Origin: a bacterium
GTDB lineage: Bacteria; Planctomycetota; UBA1135; UBA2386
Assembly (NCBI GenBank): GCA_030432695.1
Contig: JAUILN010000020.1
Span: forward strand, 124,001-188,000
DNA length: 64,000 nucleotides
Direction of reading: 5' to 3'
Below the pieces are notes generated by a model that was not told where the DNA came from, searched no databases, and saw only the letters and a list, made by a program, of their open reading frames with translations. The translations under genes were made by a program, and so were the position numbers. Below, one piece after another: positions 9,816 to 20,700 of the stretch. Every line of letters begins with the position of its first letter. Within the stretch, counting starts at the first letter, position 1.

Positions 9816-10970
9816 TCAGAACAGCCCGACCAACTCCACCACCGCACCCTTCGGGAAGCCGAAGCCGTCGACGACCAGCGTGCCGGTGGCCGAGGTCGGG
9901 TCGGTGGAGCCGAGGGTCGAGGTGCGGGCCGGGCCGGAGTCGCCGATGCCGAGCTCGAGCGCTTCGGAGGTCGCGAGGCCGGGTGCGTTGAACGACGGGT
10001 CCTGGACCAGCGATTGGGCGTAGAGGGTCAGGCCGGCGAGCGTCGGGTCGTTCGGGACCGGCAGGGTCGCGGTGGACGACCAGCCGATGAAGGTCTGCTG
10101 CCAGTTGTGCGGGATGGTGCCGAGGGGGTCGACGGCGAGCTGGTTGCCGCGGGCACCGATGCGGCCGAGGTCGAAGGGCAGGGGCACGCCGGCGGCGGTG
10201 CGGTCGGCATCCAGGCCGACCATCAGGAAGCCGGGATACTGGGCGAAGCTGGTGGTGGTCGACAGGTCGACGAAGCCACCCGGTACGAACATCCGCGGAT
10301 CGAAGTCGGGGCCGGTGTGCGCGATCAGGAACAGGTTGTCGCCGCCGGCGGGGCCGCGCTGGCCGAACGTGATCGCGCGGCCGCCCTGGACCACCGCGTC
10401 GAGGTCGACCGGGATGCGCGACGAGGGGCCGCTGCCACACTCGATCTCGATCAGCAGATTGCCCTGCGCGGGGTCGTAGGCGACCGGCGTGTTCAGCGGC
10501 AGGCGGATCGCGAAGGGGGCAGTGCCGGAGTCCTGCGCGTTCGCGGCGGGCAGCATCACCGCGCCCTGGAAGACCGTCTGCAGCGGCGTGCCGCGGTTCT
10601 GCGCGAAGCTGCTCGCCATCGAGGTCGGCGGGATCTGGGTCGTGCCCAGGCGCACGGTCACGTTCGGCAGCGTGGTCGGTCGGATGGCGCTCCGCGGCCG
10701 GTCGTAGCGGAACGCGATCTCGAACAGCGCCGAGGGACGGGAGGCCACGTCGGCGGCCTCGAAGATCTGCTGGCTCAGGAACACCGTGTGGCCGAACGGG
10801 AAGTCGATGCTCTCGTGCGCCTCGGTGGACTCGCGGTCGGCGGGGAGGAACCGCGAGGTCGGGGTCTGGGCGTGGACGCGCTCAGGGGCCAGGCCGCTGG
10901 CGGCCAGCAGGGCGACGGTCGGGAGGAACAGCCGGGCGGAGTGCCCGGCACGGCGGCTGGGGTCGGTCAT
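9816..10970 (-). CDS. Hypothetical secreted protein
   Basis: Likely start MTDPSRRAGHSARLFLPTVALLAASGLAPERVHAQ (signal peptide), then 350 aa ending VDGFGFPKGAVVELVGLF. Confidence 0.75.
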   Translation of the reverse strand: MTDPSRRAGHSARLFLPTVALLAASGLAPERVHAQTPTSRFLPADRESTEAHESIDFPFGHTVFLSQQIFEAADVASRPSALFEIAFRYDRPRSAIRPTTLPNVTVRLGTTQIPPTSMASSFAQNRGTPLQTVFQGAVMLPAANAQDSGTAPFAIRLPLNTPVAYDPAQGNLLIEIECGSGPSSRIPVDLDAVVQGGRAITFGQRGPAGGDNLFLIAHTGPDFDPRMFVPGGFVDLSTTTSFAQYPGFLMVGLDADRTAAGVPLPFDLGRIGARGNQLAVDPLGTIPHNWQQTFIGWSSTATLPVPNDPTLAGLTLYAQSLVQDPSFNAPGLATSEALELGIGDSGPARTSTLGSTDPTSATGTLVVDGFGFPKGAVVELVGLF

Positions 10971-11046
10971 CGGGCGCTTGGCGTCGGGTGGGGCGCGGGG
11001 GTGCCAGCGAATTCGTGAGAGTTCCGGGTCTCGCATCCGCGTTGGC

Positions 11047-12651
11047 TCAGCGGCGGATCTCGAAGGGCTCCGCGAGGTCCCACGGGTACTCCGCGACGCC
11101 GTTCGTGGGCACGAGTCGGTAGGCTGCACCGGGCGCGATGTGGTCCCACGTGCCGCCCTCGGGACGAAGCGGGATGTAGCTCTCGCCCCGCTGGGTGACG
11201 CCGCCGACCGGTGCGCGCGCGCGGACCGGCGGGTGGCCGTCGGCCTCCAGGGTGAAGCCGAGGTCGGTGGCAGCGGTGAAGCGCTTGTAGTCGTCGAACC
11301 GGTCCGACGGACCGACGTGCAGAAGGAGCGCGGGGCCGCCTGGGACGGTCAGCCCGGTGACCGGGCTGTCTTCCGCGTCCGACCAGACCACCGCGCGGAT
11401 CGTCAGCGTTTCGAGCGCCGGGACCTGGGCGACGGCTCCTACGGGGTTCGGCATCGTGAGGACCGGCGGGTTCGCCAGCCCGCAGTGCTCTCCGAACCGG
11501 TCCGACAGCGTGATCGCCGAGTAAGGGTTGGCGTGGGCGAACAGGTCCTTCGGCCGCGTCGCCTGGCGCAGTCCCCAGGTGGCCGCCATGTTGCCGTCGG
11601 CCCAGTCGGAGAAGGTCGCGACGTGGGTCATCAGGCCGAAGCACGACCGGTCGAGGATGTTGGCGCCGAGTCGCTGCTGGTTCAGCCGTCGCCAGCGGCC
11701 GCCGACGAAGACCTCGTTGAAGGTGTGGCTGGTCCAGGAGTCTGAACGCGGTCCGATGCCGGTGGTGATGGTGGCGCGGACCCGGTGGTTCTCGAGCCGG
11801 TCGAGGAACGCCAGCTCGTCGGCGTCCGAGGCGTCGACGACCGGCGTGCACAGCACGATGCGCGTCGGGATCCCGAGCGCCCGCAGGCAGCCGTTCAGGT
11901 AGATCGCGGTCGAGGTGCAGGTCCCGCGCGTGCGGCGCTCGAACATGCCCTTGGCGAACAGCTCACGCTGCTGCTGTTCGGCGACGCTCCGCCCGGTCTC
12001 GGCGACGCCGCGCTCGGCGCGCGCCTCGATGCCGGGGTGGATGCGCATCGCACCGTCCTGCAGGCTCGAGTTGAAGGTCGTGAAGCCCGAGTGCGGCTCG
12101 GCGCGGCGGAGCAGCCAGCCGACCGCGCGTTCGACCAGCGACCGGTCGTCGAGCGTGCCCGCGTCGATGCCGTCCGCGGCCAGCGCCGCGACCAGCTCGT
12201 CGCGCATCGCGTCGTCCCAATTGGCGGTCGGACCGGGTGCGGTCCACTCGGTCATGCCCGCGGTCGTCTCGCGCCAGTCGGGATCGGCGGCCAGCGCCGA
12301 CGCGACCGTGTTCAGCGGATAGTGCACCACCTCGAGCTCGACCCAGTCGTCGCCCTCGTCGAGGATCCGCGCGTCCTGGTAGTCGTCCTGGAACACGTCG
12401 GGCGTGACCGGCCGCATCACGTGCAGGATCGAGCGCACCGTGTAGGCGAACTCGCGGCGCTCCTGCCAGTCGCCGTCCGGTGTGCCATCGCCGTCGCTGT
12501 CCGAGGAGTCCGGGTCGGTGCCGTACTTGTGGACCTCCTGGAAGTCCGGGAGACCGTCGCCGTCGCGGTCGGGATCGGACTGGGCGGGCGAGGTCGTCGC
12601 GAGCAGGAGCCCGACGGCCGTCAAGTGGGCGGGGATTCGCATGGGCATCAC
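11047..12651 (-). CDS. Secreted transglutaminase-like protein with N-terminal Ca-binding (thrombospondin type 3-like) repeats
   Basis: DPDRDGDGLPDFQEVHKYGTDPDSSDSDGDGTPDGDW; transglutaminase core TRGTCTSTAIYLNGCLRALGIPTRIV...HTFNEVFVGGRWRRLN. Confidence 0.85.
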   Translation of the reverse strand: MMPMRIPAHLTAVGLLLATTSPAQSDPDRDGDGLPDFQEVHKYGTDPDSSDSDGDGTPDGDWQERREFAYTVRSILHVMRPVTPDVFQDDYQDARILDEGDDWVELEVVHYPLNTVASALAADPDWRETTAGMTEWTAPGPTANWDDAMRDELVAALAADGIDAGTLDDRSLVERAVGWLLRRAEPHSGFTTFNSSLQDGAMRIHPGIEARAERGVAETGRSVAEQQQRELFAKGMFERRTRGTCTSTAIYLNGCLRALGIPTRIVLCTPVVDASDADELAFLDRLENHRVRATITTGIGPRSDSWTSHTFNEVFVGGRWRRLNQQRLGANILDRSCFGLMTHVATFSDWADGNMAATWGLRQATRPKDLFAHANPYSAITLSDRFGEHCGLANPPVLTMPNPVGAVAQVPALETLTIRAVVWSDAEDSPVTGLTVPGGPALLLHVGPSDRFDDYKRFTAATDLGFTLEADGHPPVRARAPVGGVTQRGESYIPLRPEGGTWDHIAPGAAYRLVPTNGVAEYPWDLAEPFEIRR

Positions 12652-12754
12652 CTTCGGTGACCAAGATAACGCGACCGGCGCCTCCCGAGTTCGGAACGAT
12701 CTCCTGCGCCTGTGCGCCCTTTATCCCGCAGGCGTTCCGGCGACACTCTGCGCC

Positions 12755-13738
12755 ATGGGCGCACTCCATCCCGACGTCGAGCGCACGCTGCACCGCGCGG
12801 TCGAACCCTTCGCCACCGAGTTCTTCGACGTCGGCGATGGCCACTCGCTCTACGTCGAGCAGTGTGGCAACCCTGGCGGCCTGCCGATCCTGTTCGTGCA
12901 CGGCGGTCCCGGCGCCGGCTGCTCCGCGGCCGACCGGCGCTTCTTCGATCCCGACCGCTTCCGCGCGGTGCTGATCGACCAGCGCGGCTCGGGCCGTTCG
13001 AAGCCGCATGGGTCGATCGAGCACAACACCACCGAGGACCTGATCGCCGACTTCGAGCGGGTCCGCGAGCACCTGGGCATCGAGAAGTGGCACGTGTTCG
13101 GCGGATCGTGGGGCAGCACGCTCGGCCTCGCCTATGCGATCGCGCATCCCGAGAGCTGTCTGAGCCTCACGCTGCGCGGCATCTGGCTGTTCCGCCAGGT
13201 CGAGCTCGACTGGTGGCTGCAGGGCATGCGCGCGATCCAGCCCGAGCGCTGGCGGACCTTCAGCGAGCACGTCGGCGAGACCGAGCCGCAGGCGTTGCTC
13301 GACGCCTATTGGGAGCGGCTGACCGGTACCGACCGCGAGGCTGCCGAGCAGGCTGCGCTGGTCTGGAGCGTCTACGAGGGTGCGTCGTGCACGCTGCTCC
13401 CCGACGAGGACTTCACCGCGGCGTTCGCCGATCCGGCGATGGCCTGGCCGTTGGCGCGGCTGGAGGCGCACTACTTCCGCAACCAGCGGTTCACGCCCGA
13501 CGACCGGCTGCTCGAGGGAGTGCCGCGGATCCGCCATCTGCCGACCTTCATCGTGCACGGGCGCTACGACATCGTCTGTCCGATCTCCGGTGCGGTGGAT
13601 CTCCACCGGGCGTTCCCCGAGAGCGATCTGGCGATCGTCGACGATGCGGGCCATGCGTCGCGGGAGCCTGGGACCGCGCGGCATCTGGTGGCGGCCTGTG
13701 ACCGGATCGCGGCCACCGGGGATCCGCGGCGGAGCTGA
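12755..13738 (+). CDS. pip: Prolyl aminopeptidase (peptidase family S33)
   Basis: MGALHPDVERTLHRAVEPF...LFVHGGPGAGCSAADRRFFDPDRFRAVLIDQRGSGRSKPHGSIEHNTTEDLIADFERVREHLGIEKWHVFGGSWGSTLGLAYA. Confidence 0.95.
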   Translation: MGALHPDVERTLHRAVEPFATEFFDVGDGHSLYVEQCGNPGGLPILFVHGGPGAGCSAADRRFFDPDRFRAVLIDQRGSGRSKPHGSIEHNTTEDLIADFERVREHLGIEKWHVFGGSWGSTLGLAYAIAHPESCLSLTLRGIWLFRQVELDWWLQGMRAIQPERWRTFSEHVGETEPQALLDAYWERLTGTDREAAEQAALVWSVYEGASCTLLPDEDFTAAFADPAMAWPLARLEAHYFRNQRFTPDDRLLEGVPRIRHLPTFIVHGRYDIVCPISGAVDLHRAFPESDLAIVDDAGHASREPGTARHLVAACDRIAATGDPRRS

Positions 13739-13754
13739 AGCGGTTGCGCCGGGC

Positions 13755-15845
13755 TCAGTCGCCGAGCAGCTCGGCGACCAGTGCTTCCGCGCCGAACACC
13801 TCGCGCAGCGCCAGCAGGATCGCCTCGGAGCTGACCGAGATCGCCCGCGGTGTGTCGTCGCGGAACACGTAGCGGTTGGCGAGGGTCGCGGCATTGCCGT
13901 CGAAGACCACGCCGATCAGGCGGAGATCGCGGTCGACCAGCGGGCTGCCGGAGTTGCCGGCCGCGATGTCGTTGGTGCTGACCAGGTTCAGCGTGGTGGC
14001 GAGGTGCTGTGCGCCGTCGAGGTCGCGCCAGGTGGCGGCGAGCCTGAACGGCGGTTGGTCGGCGAACACCAGGTTTCGTTCCAGGAGGCCGTGGAAGGTC
14101 GTCCGGTGGGCGAGCAACGTCTCGGCGCCCTGGTAGCCGGCGACCACGCCGTCGCTGAGGCGCAGCGTACCCGATGCGTCGGGAGCGAGTTCGCCGCCGC
14201 GGACGGTGAGCAGGAGCTCGCCCAGGCGCGCGTCGAGATGGCGCTCGAGCTCGGCCAGTCGTCGGTCCTCGGAGCGCTTCTGCCGATACAGCCCGGCGAT
14301 GTCGCGAGCCAGAGCCAGTGCCTCGGAACGGTGGCCGGTGAGCTGGCCCTCCAATGCCTGCTCGAACACCGCCGGCTCGAGCAGCGGATCGTTCTCGAGG
14401 AGCGCGGCGATGGCCTCGCCGGAGCGGCCGCGCACCACGTCGACCCGCCAAGGGTCGTCACTCGGCAACAGGCGCGTAGCGCGCTCGACCTGGAACAGGA
14501 AGTCGCGGCGTCCGGCCATGCCGATGCCCTGGGACACGAGTCGGGCGTGCTCGCTCCGCGCACGCTCGCGCCACCAACGCGCCTGTCGTGCGTCGTCGCT
14601 GTCGGCAGCGAGTGCCAGCGAGAGTGCGACGCGCAGCACCGGGTGGTCGCCGTCGTCGTGCAGCTGATGGCGTAGCTCGAGCTTGGCGCGCTCCTCGGCG
14701 AGCCACTCGGCCTGGCGCCACAGGTTGCCGAACAGCGGCTCGAGGGCCGCGCTCTCCCGGACAGTGCGGCGGAGCATCGCCTCGTCGAGGCGCTTGCGCT
14801 GCATCCGCGCAGGGTCCAGCAGGCCGGCGAAGAACCCGCGGTAGGTCTTGTCGGCATTCGACCACGCGGCGAGCGTGTCCCACGGTTGGGGCGGACACGA
14901 CGGGTCGGCGGCGAGTGCTTCCTCGCGGACGTCGATCCGGTCGGCGATCAGCTCGATCAGCAGCGGGTAGCGGACGTCGCGGAGGAACTCGAGATGCGCG
15001 AGGTGGGATAGGCGCTGGGTGCTCGAAGGGTAGCCGGCGACGAACACCGGATCGCCCGGTGCCGGGACCGAGGCCGACAGCTGCAGGTGGTGGTCCGAGG
15101 TGTCGAGCGGCGCGTCCTCGTCCCAGGCGCGCAGGAAGGCGAAGTCGAGCGCGTGTCGCGGCCATGCGAAGTTGTCGAGGTCGCCTCCGAAGCCGGCTAC
15201 CGACTCGTCGGGGACGCAGACCAGTCGCAGGTCGTCGTACGCACGGAAGGCGTGCAGCTCGATGCGGACACCGTCGTGCAGTCGCGCGAGTTCGAAGCGC
15301 AGCTCGGGATGACGCTCGCGGAACTCCTGGCCGAGCGCGCGCTCGTTGCGACGGCGCAGGTCGGCCGCTGCGTCCACCGCTGCGAGCAGCTGTAGGGGTT
15401 CGAGATCGGGCGGGATCGGAGCGATACCTTCGTTGCAGCGTGCACTGACGTCCTCGACGAAGACCAGCTCTTCGACATGGATCCGCGGCAGTGGGAGTTC
15501 GGCCGTGCGCGAGCTGGCGAGGAAGCCTTCGCTCCGGATCTGGTCGCCGGCCTCGAGGTCGTCGAACAGGCCACGCAAGAGGTGCTGGTTGGTCAGGATC
15601 AGCCCGTCGTCCGAGACCCACGCGGCGGTTGCGGCGTTCCGGCCGATCCGCAGTCGCAAGGTGGCGCCCCGCAATCGATCGAACCAGGCCGGGTCGGGTT
15701 CGAGGCCGTAGCGCGCCTCGAAGCGTCGCAGGGGCGGGGACTCGAACGTCCACATCCGCCCCAGGCCCGGCTCCTCCTGGGAGCAGGGACGGGGCGCGAG
15801 GACGGGGAGTAGCGCGAGCAGGGCGATCGGCAGGCGGAGACGCAT
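13755..15845 (-). CDS. S46 family (dipeptidyl-peptidase 7/11-like) serine peptidase
   Basis: N-terminal NAATAAWVSDDGLILTNQHLLRG and C-terminal LVSTNDIAAGNSGSPLVDRDLRLIGVVFDGN catalytic-serine region. Confidence 0.88.
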   Translation of the reverse strand: MRLRLPIALLALLPVLAPRPCSQEEPGLGRMWTFESPPLRRFEARYGLEPDPAWFDRLRGATLRLRIGRNAATAAWVSDDGLILTNQHLLRGLFDDLEAGDQIRSEGFLASSRTAELPLPRIHVEELVFVEDVSARCNEGIAPIPPDLEPLQLLAAVDAAADLRRRNERALGQEFRERHPELRFELARLHDGVRIELHAFRAYDDLRLVCVPDESVAGFGGDLDNFAWPRHALDFAFLRAWDEDAPLDTSDHHLQLSASVPAPGDPVFVAGYPSSTQRLSHLAHLEFLRDVRYPLLIELIADRIDVREEALAADPSCPPQPWDTLAAWSNADKTYRGFFAGLLDPARMQRKRLDEAMLRRTVRESAALEPLFGNLWRQAEWLAEERAKLELRHQLHDDGDHPVLRVALSLALAADSDDARQARWWRERARSEHARLVSQGIGMAGRRDFLFQVERATRLLPSDDPWRVDVVRGRSGEAIAALLENDPLLEPAVFEQALEGQLTGHRSEALALARDIAGLYRQKRSEDRRLAELERHLDARLGELLLTVRGGELAPDASGTLRLSDGVVAGYQGAETLLAHRTTFHGLLERNLVFADQPPFRLAATWRDLDGAQHLATTLNLVSTNDIAAGNSGSPLVDRDLRLIGVVFDGNAATLANRYVFRDDTPRAISVSSEAILLALREVFGAEALVAELLGD

Positions 15846-15913
15846 CGGGTCGGGGGCGGACTCGGCGGTCTACGGACGTCGGGCGAGCGGCAAGAGATCC
15901 GTCTCGTACGGCG

Positions 15914-17686
15914 TCAGCGGATCACGATCTCCAGCGGGCCGCCGGAGGTCGTGTCGAAGGTATCGTCGAGCCATCCGTGGGATCCGTCGACCGTCCACGC
16001 CGAGGCGCTGACCTCGACGCTCCCCGCCTCCATCGGCACCCGGAAGCGGCCCTCCGCATCGGCGCGGACGCTCACCGGCATGTCGTTCCGGGGTCGATCC
16101 GGATCTGGCTCGGACGACGTGCTGCTGACCGAGACGTAGGCTCCCGGGACACCGCGGCCCTGCGAGTCGAGGACCCGCCCCTCGACGATCGGGCCTCGAC
16201 GAGACCTGATCTCCACGACGACCGGAGCATCGCCGCCCTCCTCCGTCACCTCGACGGCTCGGCCGCTCCGCAGGAACTCCGAATCGAGGGTCGAGACTTC
16301 GTGCCGACCGGTCTCGGCGTCGGCGAATCGGAAGCGCCCCGCGGAATCGGTGATGGTCACCCGGGTCATCGGGTCGAGATCGAAGTAGTAGGAGTCGTCG
16401 TCCAGCAGGGGCTGCAGCAGGACGCCGACGCCTACACGCGGCACGCCGTCGGGATCGAGGACGGTGCCTTCGATCGCCGAGCTGCGCGGCACCCTCAGCT
16501 CGACACCACGTAGCTGCTCGGCGGTCGCGGCGCTCGCGGCCAGCACCCAGCGCTGCGTGCCGGTTTCGATCCACAGTGCGGAGCCGTCGTCGGCGACCAT
16601 GCTCTCCGGGAGGTCCACGTAGCCCTGGGCATCGGTGCGGGCCTCGTGGTCCAGTGGGACCCGCGCCGAACTCGGTTCGGGGCCGGGCAAGGGCACGAGT
16701 TCCACCTCGCCGGCGAGCAGGATCCGGCGGTCGGGGAGCGGTCTGCCGCCTCGGTCGAGGAGCCGGCACCGCAGCCAGGTCTCGGGTCGGAGCGTGATCT
16801 CCTTGCTGAGTCGGCGTGGGAACTGCTGGATCAGCAGTCCGATCGTCGAATGGTCGGTCGCGCGGACGCGGACCAGCGACTCGCTGCCGAGCAGGAGCGC
16901 GTCGAGTTCGCCCTCGGCGTCGCTGGTGGCCCAGCTTGCGGCGAGCAACGGTTGGAACGGGACGTCGAGCTGCACGCCGGGCAACGGTTCGCCGTCGGGG
17001 TCCAGGAAGGTCAGGAGCAGCCGCCGCTCGGCGTCGAGACGGATGTCGCACACGGGACCCTCGGGGAGTTCGCGGATCACCGAGCCATGTCCGGTCGCCA
17101 CGGCGAGCGTGGCGCCGGCGGGGAGCGCGGTGTGCATCGAGAACTCCCCGGCGGCGTCGGTGTAGGTGGCCCGACGTAGTGGGTTGATCAGCGTACCGAG
17201 CTGTCGCCCCAGCGCCGGCACCGTCTCCTCCGCTGGATCGAACGCGACCAGTGCTGCGCCCGGCACCGGCTGGCCGTCGGCGTCGGTGACCGTGCCGCGC
17301 AGCTCGCGCACCTTCCGCAGACGTAGCGTGATCGGCGAGCCCGGGATCACCGGGGCCATGAGCTTCGAGATCGCGACGTCTTCGATGCCCGCCTCGATCG
17401 CGAACAGGTCGCGGTAGGGCAAGGGCAGCGAGAAGCGACCGCGCGTGTCGGTCTCGGTGGTGCCCACCTCGACCAGCAGCTCGCGCCGCGAGGTCGGAGG
17501 GGCGCAGGCTTCCGCGCGGCCGAGCAGGGTCACCGGCGCGCCGGCGATCGGCTTGCCGGCTTCGTCGACGACGACGCCCAGGGCGACTCCGGGCGGCAGC
17601 GGGGCGCGTTCCTGCGTCGGCGAGGTGGCGGGAAGGAGCGCTAGCAGGAAAGCCGCGGGCAGCGTCCAGCGGGATGAAGCGAGCAT
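15914..17686 (-). CDS. Secreted carboxypeptidase regulatory-like repeat protein
   Basis: Signal peptide; repeated G-V-V/xDxxGxPxxGAxVxL units (LGVVVDEAGKPIAGAPVTLLG, LRGTVTDADGQPVPGAALVAF, EGRVLDSQGRGVPGAYVSV). Confidence 0.85.
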   Translation of the reverse strand: MLASSRWTLPAAFLLALLPATSPTQERAPLPPGVALGVVVDEAGKPIAGAPVTLLGRAEACAPPTSRRELLVEVGTTETDTRGRFSLPLPYRDLFAIEAGIEDVAISKLMAPVIPGSPITLRLRKVRELRGTVTDADGQPVPGAALVAFDPAEETVPALGRQLGTLINPLRRATYTDAAGEFSMHTALPAGATLAVATGHGSVIRELPEGPVCDIRLDAERRLLLTFLDPDGEPLPGVQLDVPFQPLLAASWATSDAEGELDALLLGSESLVRVRATDHSTIGLLIQQFPRRLSKEITLRPETWLRCRLLDRGGRPLPDRRILLAGEVELVPLPGPEPSSARVPLDHEARTDAQGYVDLPESMVADDGSALWIETGTQRWVLAASAATAEQLRGVELRVPRSSAIEGTVLDPDGVPRVGVGVLLQPLLDDDSYYFDLDPMTRVTITDSAGRFRFADAETGRHEVSTLDSEFLRSGRAVEVTEEGGDAPVVVEIRSRRGPIVEGRVLDSQGRGVPGAYVSVSSTSSEPDPDRPRNDMPVSVRADAEGRFRVPMEAGSVEVSASAWTVDGSHGWLDDTFDTTSGGPLEIVIR

Positions 17687-17708
17687 CCCGCCAGTCTAAG
17701 TGCCGCGC

Positions 17709-20700
17709 TCAGTCGCCGAGCAGCATCACCATCGGGTTGCTCAGCTCGACCTGTCCGCCGGCGTACTGCAGCGCATGCGCGAAACTCAGCGAGCCGCGCA
17801 GCGCCGGAGCGCTCGGCGCCCGGAAGCTGAATCTCAGCGCGCCGTTGGCGTCGAACGAGCCGACCAGTGACGACAGCGAGCCACCGACTTCGAGGTCGCC
17901 GATGCCGGGCACGTTGAGCGGGCCGGCATTGGTGCCGAGGATGATCGCCACCGGTGCCTGCGGCGCGCCGCGCAGGTCGACCGTCGCCGTGGCGCCGAGG
18001 CCGATCTGTGCAGGCGTCACCCGGAACTCGACCGGCGGGTTGGGCACGCCGGACAGCGAGGTGACCTCGACGTCGTCGAGGTTCCAGCCGCCGAGGTTGA
18101 ACGGCAGCAGCGAGCGCAGGTTGAACTCGATCCGCACGTTGGCGCGGTTCGCGGCGCCGGGCAGCGCGACCTCCTGCATGCTCCAGCCGGTGTCGGCCAC
18201 GCCGGTGCCACCCCAGGCCTGCGTGCCGTTGGCGCGGATCGCCGCCGAGTCGAGCGGACCGAGCGTCAGCCAGCGTTGGAAGCGCAGCCGCACGTTGGTG
18301 CGGCCGGTGAAGTCGAGGGCGGGGCTCACCAGAGTCTGGTCGGAGAACCACTCGTAGGCACCGTTGCCCGGCATGCCGAGGTCAGTGCCGTAGACGTTCG
18401 GGCTCGACACCGCGGAGGCCGGGTCGCGCCAGTTGACGCCCAGCGAGCTGCCGCTGAGTCCGCGCGGCGCAGCGCGCTGCCACTCGTCGTTGGAGCCGGT
18501 CGAGGCCCAGCCGTTCGGCCCCGGGGAATCGAAGTGCTCCATCAGCACCTGTTCCTGCCGGCCGACGCCGAACTCGATCTCGTCGGTGAGCGGGAAGCGC
18601 TGTGGTAGGCCGCTGGAGTGGTCGATGTCGAACCAGTAGCTGATCGTCTCCGGCGCGGCGACTCCCGGGAGCAGTGCGACGAACTGGTTCGGGATGCCGG
18701 TCGGCTGCATGCGGCGTCGTCCCGGCGTCGTGCCGACGCGGTAGACCACCGAGACCCCGTTCACCGTGCCCTGCCGCGGGCTGATCAGCGCGAACACCGG
18801 ACGCGGGGTGAGCACGCGTTCGGTCGAGCCGAGCGCCGTGTGGGTCACGTCGGTGAGGATCAGCTGCGGGTGCGGCAGGTTGCGGGTGCGCGAGGCCGCC
18901 GAGAGGTCGGCGTAGTTCGGCGTGCCGTTGGTGAGGTTGCCGTCGTCGTCGTCGAGCAGGAACACCTCACGGACCGCATCGGGCTGGTTGGTCGCGTTGG
19001 CGACGATCGAGGCGACCACGATGCTCTCGGCGCGCGCGACGCCGGTCGCCCGTCCCAGCGACGCGATCAGCCGGGCGCGGACGTCCCAGGCCCAACCCAT
19101 GAAGCACTCGCCCTTCGGGTGTGGCGCCCCGCCGGGTGGGAATCCACCGTTCGGATAGGTGGTGTTGTTCAATGCCGTCCGCACGAACCCGCCGGTGGTG
19201 GTGAAGTCCCGGCCGACGACGGGATCGTCCATGCGGTAGGTGGCGAGGATGTCGCCCCAGCCCTCGGACAGGCCGTCGACCTGCGAGATGCCGCCGAAGC
19301 GGTCGTCGAGGCCGTGGCCCCACTCGTGGTAGATCACGGACGAGTAGCCGCTCATGTTGCAGCTGCCGCCTGCCGCGTAGAAGTTGATCGTGTTCTGGGT
19401 GTAGAAGGCGTTGCACTCCTGCGCGATGTTGACCGTCGCAGCGATGTTGGAGAGCTGCGTGAGCTGTGCGCCAGGTCCGACCAGGCCTTCGATCCACTCG
19501 CGTGCGTCGTCGACGAACCACGCGACCGTGGGCTGCGACCACTGCAACGCGTTGTCGGACGACTGGCCGAGCACGATCTGCATCGGCACGCCGGGCATGG
19601 CCTGCACCGACGCGCGCGCCGGCGTGCCCTGCTGGGGCGAGATGCCGCCGGCGACGTGCCGGACGTCGCCGCTGCCGAGGGCGACGGTGAGGGTGACGGG
19701 GGCGGTGCCGGAATAGGGGATCGAGAAGGCGCCGCTGGCGTCGGTGAACGCCGAGCCGACCGCGCCGGCGTCCACGCGGATACCTCGCAGTGGCAGCTCC
19801 ATCAGTGCGTCGAGCGGGCTCGCGCCACGGTTCAGCCACGCGGTGACGGTGCCGGACAGTGCAGTCGGTGCGACCCCGGTCGTCGGTGCGTTCGCGCGGC
19901 TGGATGCGCGGCGGGCGAGCAGCCGACCGAGGTGGCCACCGGTCGCGGAATGCGAGGTGGCGCTCGGGCCGCTCGCTCCGTGCGCGGGACCCGGTTCACC
20001 GTCGATGTGGTCGTGGCCGAACGCGCAGCGGTGCACGAGGTCGATCTCGGCGAGGACCGTGCCGTCGTCGGCGCCGACGTAGACGTCGCGGACCGTCAGT
20101 GCGGCGGTCGGCGAAGCGGCGCGCCTCGAGTCGACGCGAACCTTCCAGGCGAGGCGCGGCGTCGCGGGTGCGAGCGCGGCGACGTCGGCGTGGATCACCA
20201 GCTGGGGCGCCGAGTCCGCCGGGTTCGCGGGGCCGGGCTCGTCGAACAGCAGCGCGGGGGCGATCTGACCCAGGTGCTGCCATGCCGTGGCGCGAGCGCG
20301 TCCGGCGTCGATCGAGGGCCGGACGTCGAAGTCGGGTGGCACTGCGACTGCCTGTGAGCCGAACATCGACACCACGCCGGTGCGGTGCAGGCGGACGTCG
20401 GCGCGGCCACCGATCACCTCGAGGTCGCGGAACCGTTGCCGGTAGACGAACACGTGCACGCGCTCCAGCGGCGCCGCGACGTCCTCGACGAACGCCGAGT
20501 TGCCGAGACCCAGGAGGCCGGCGTGCTCGGTGAGGACCGCCCGGGCGAGGCGCGAAGCGGTCGCGAGGTCGTCGACGCGACCCGTCGCGACCCGCAGTCC
20601 GGGTCCGGTGATCGCCTTCGGCGTGGCGGTCGCGGGGCACCAGTCGGCGGACCAGTTCGGACCGTGGCGGTCGACGAAGCCGGTCCAGCCGTCGGCGATC

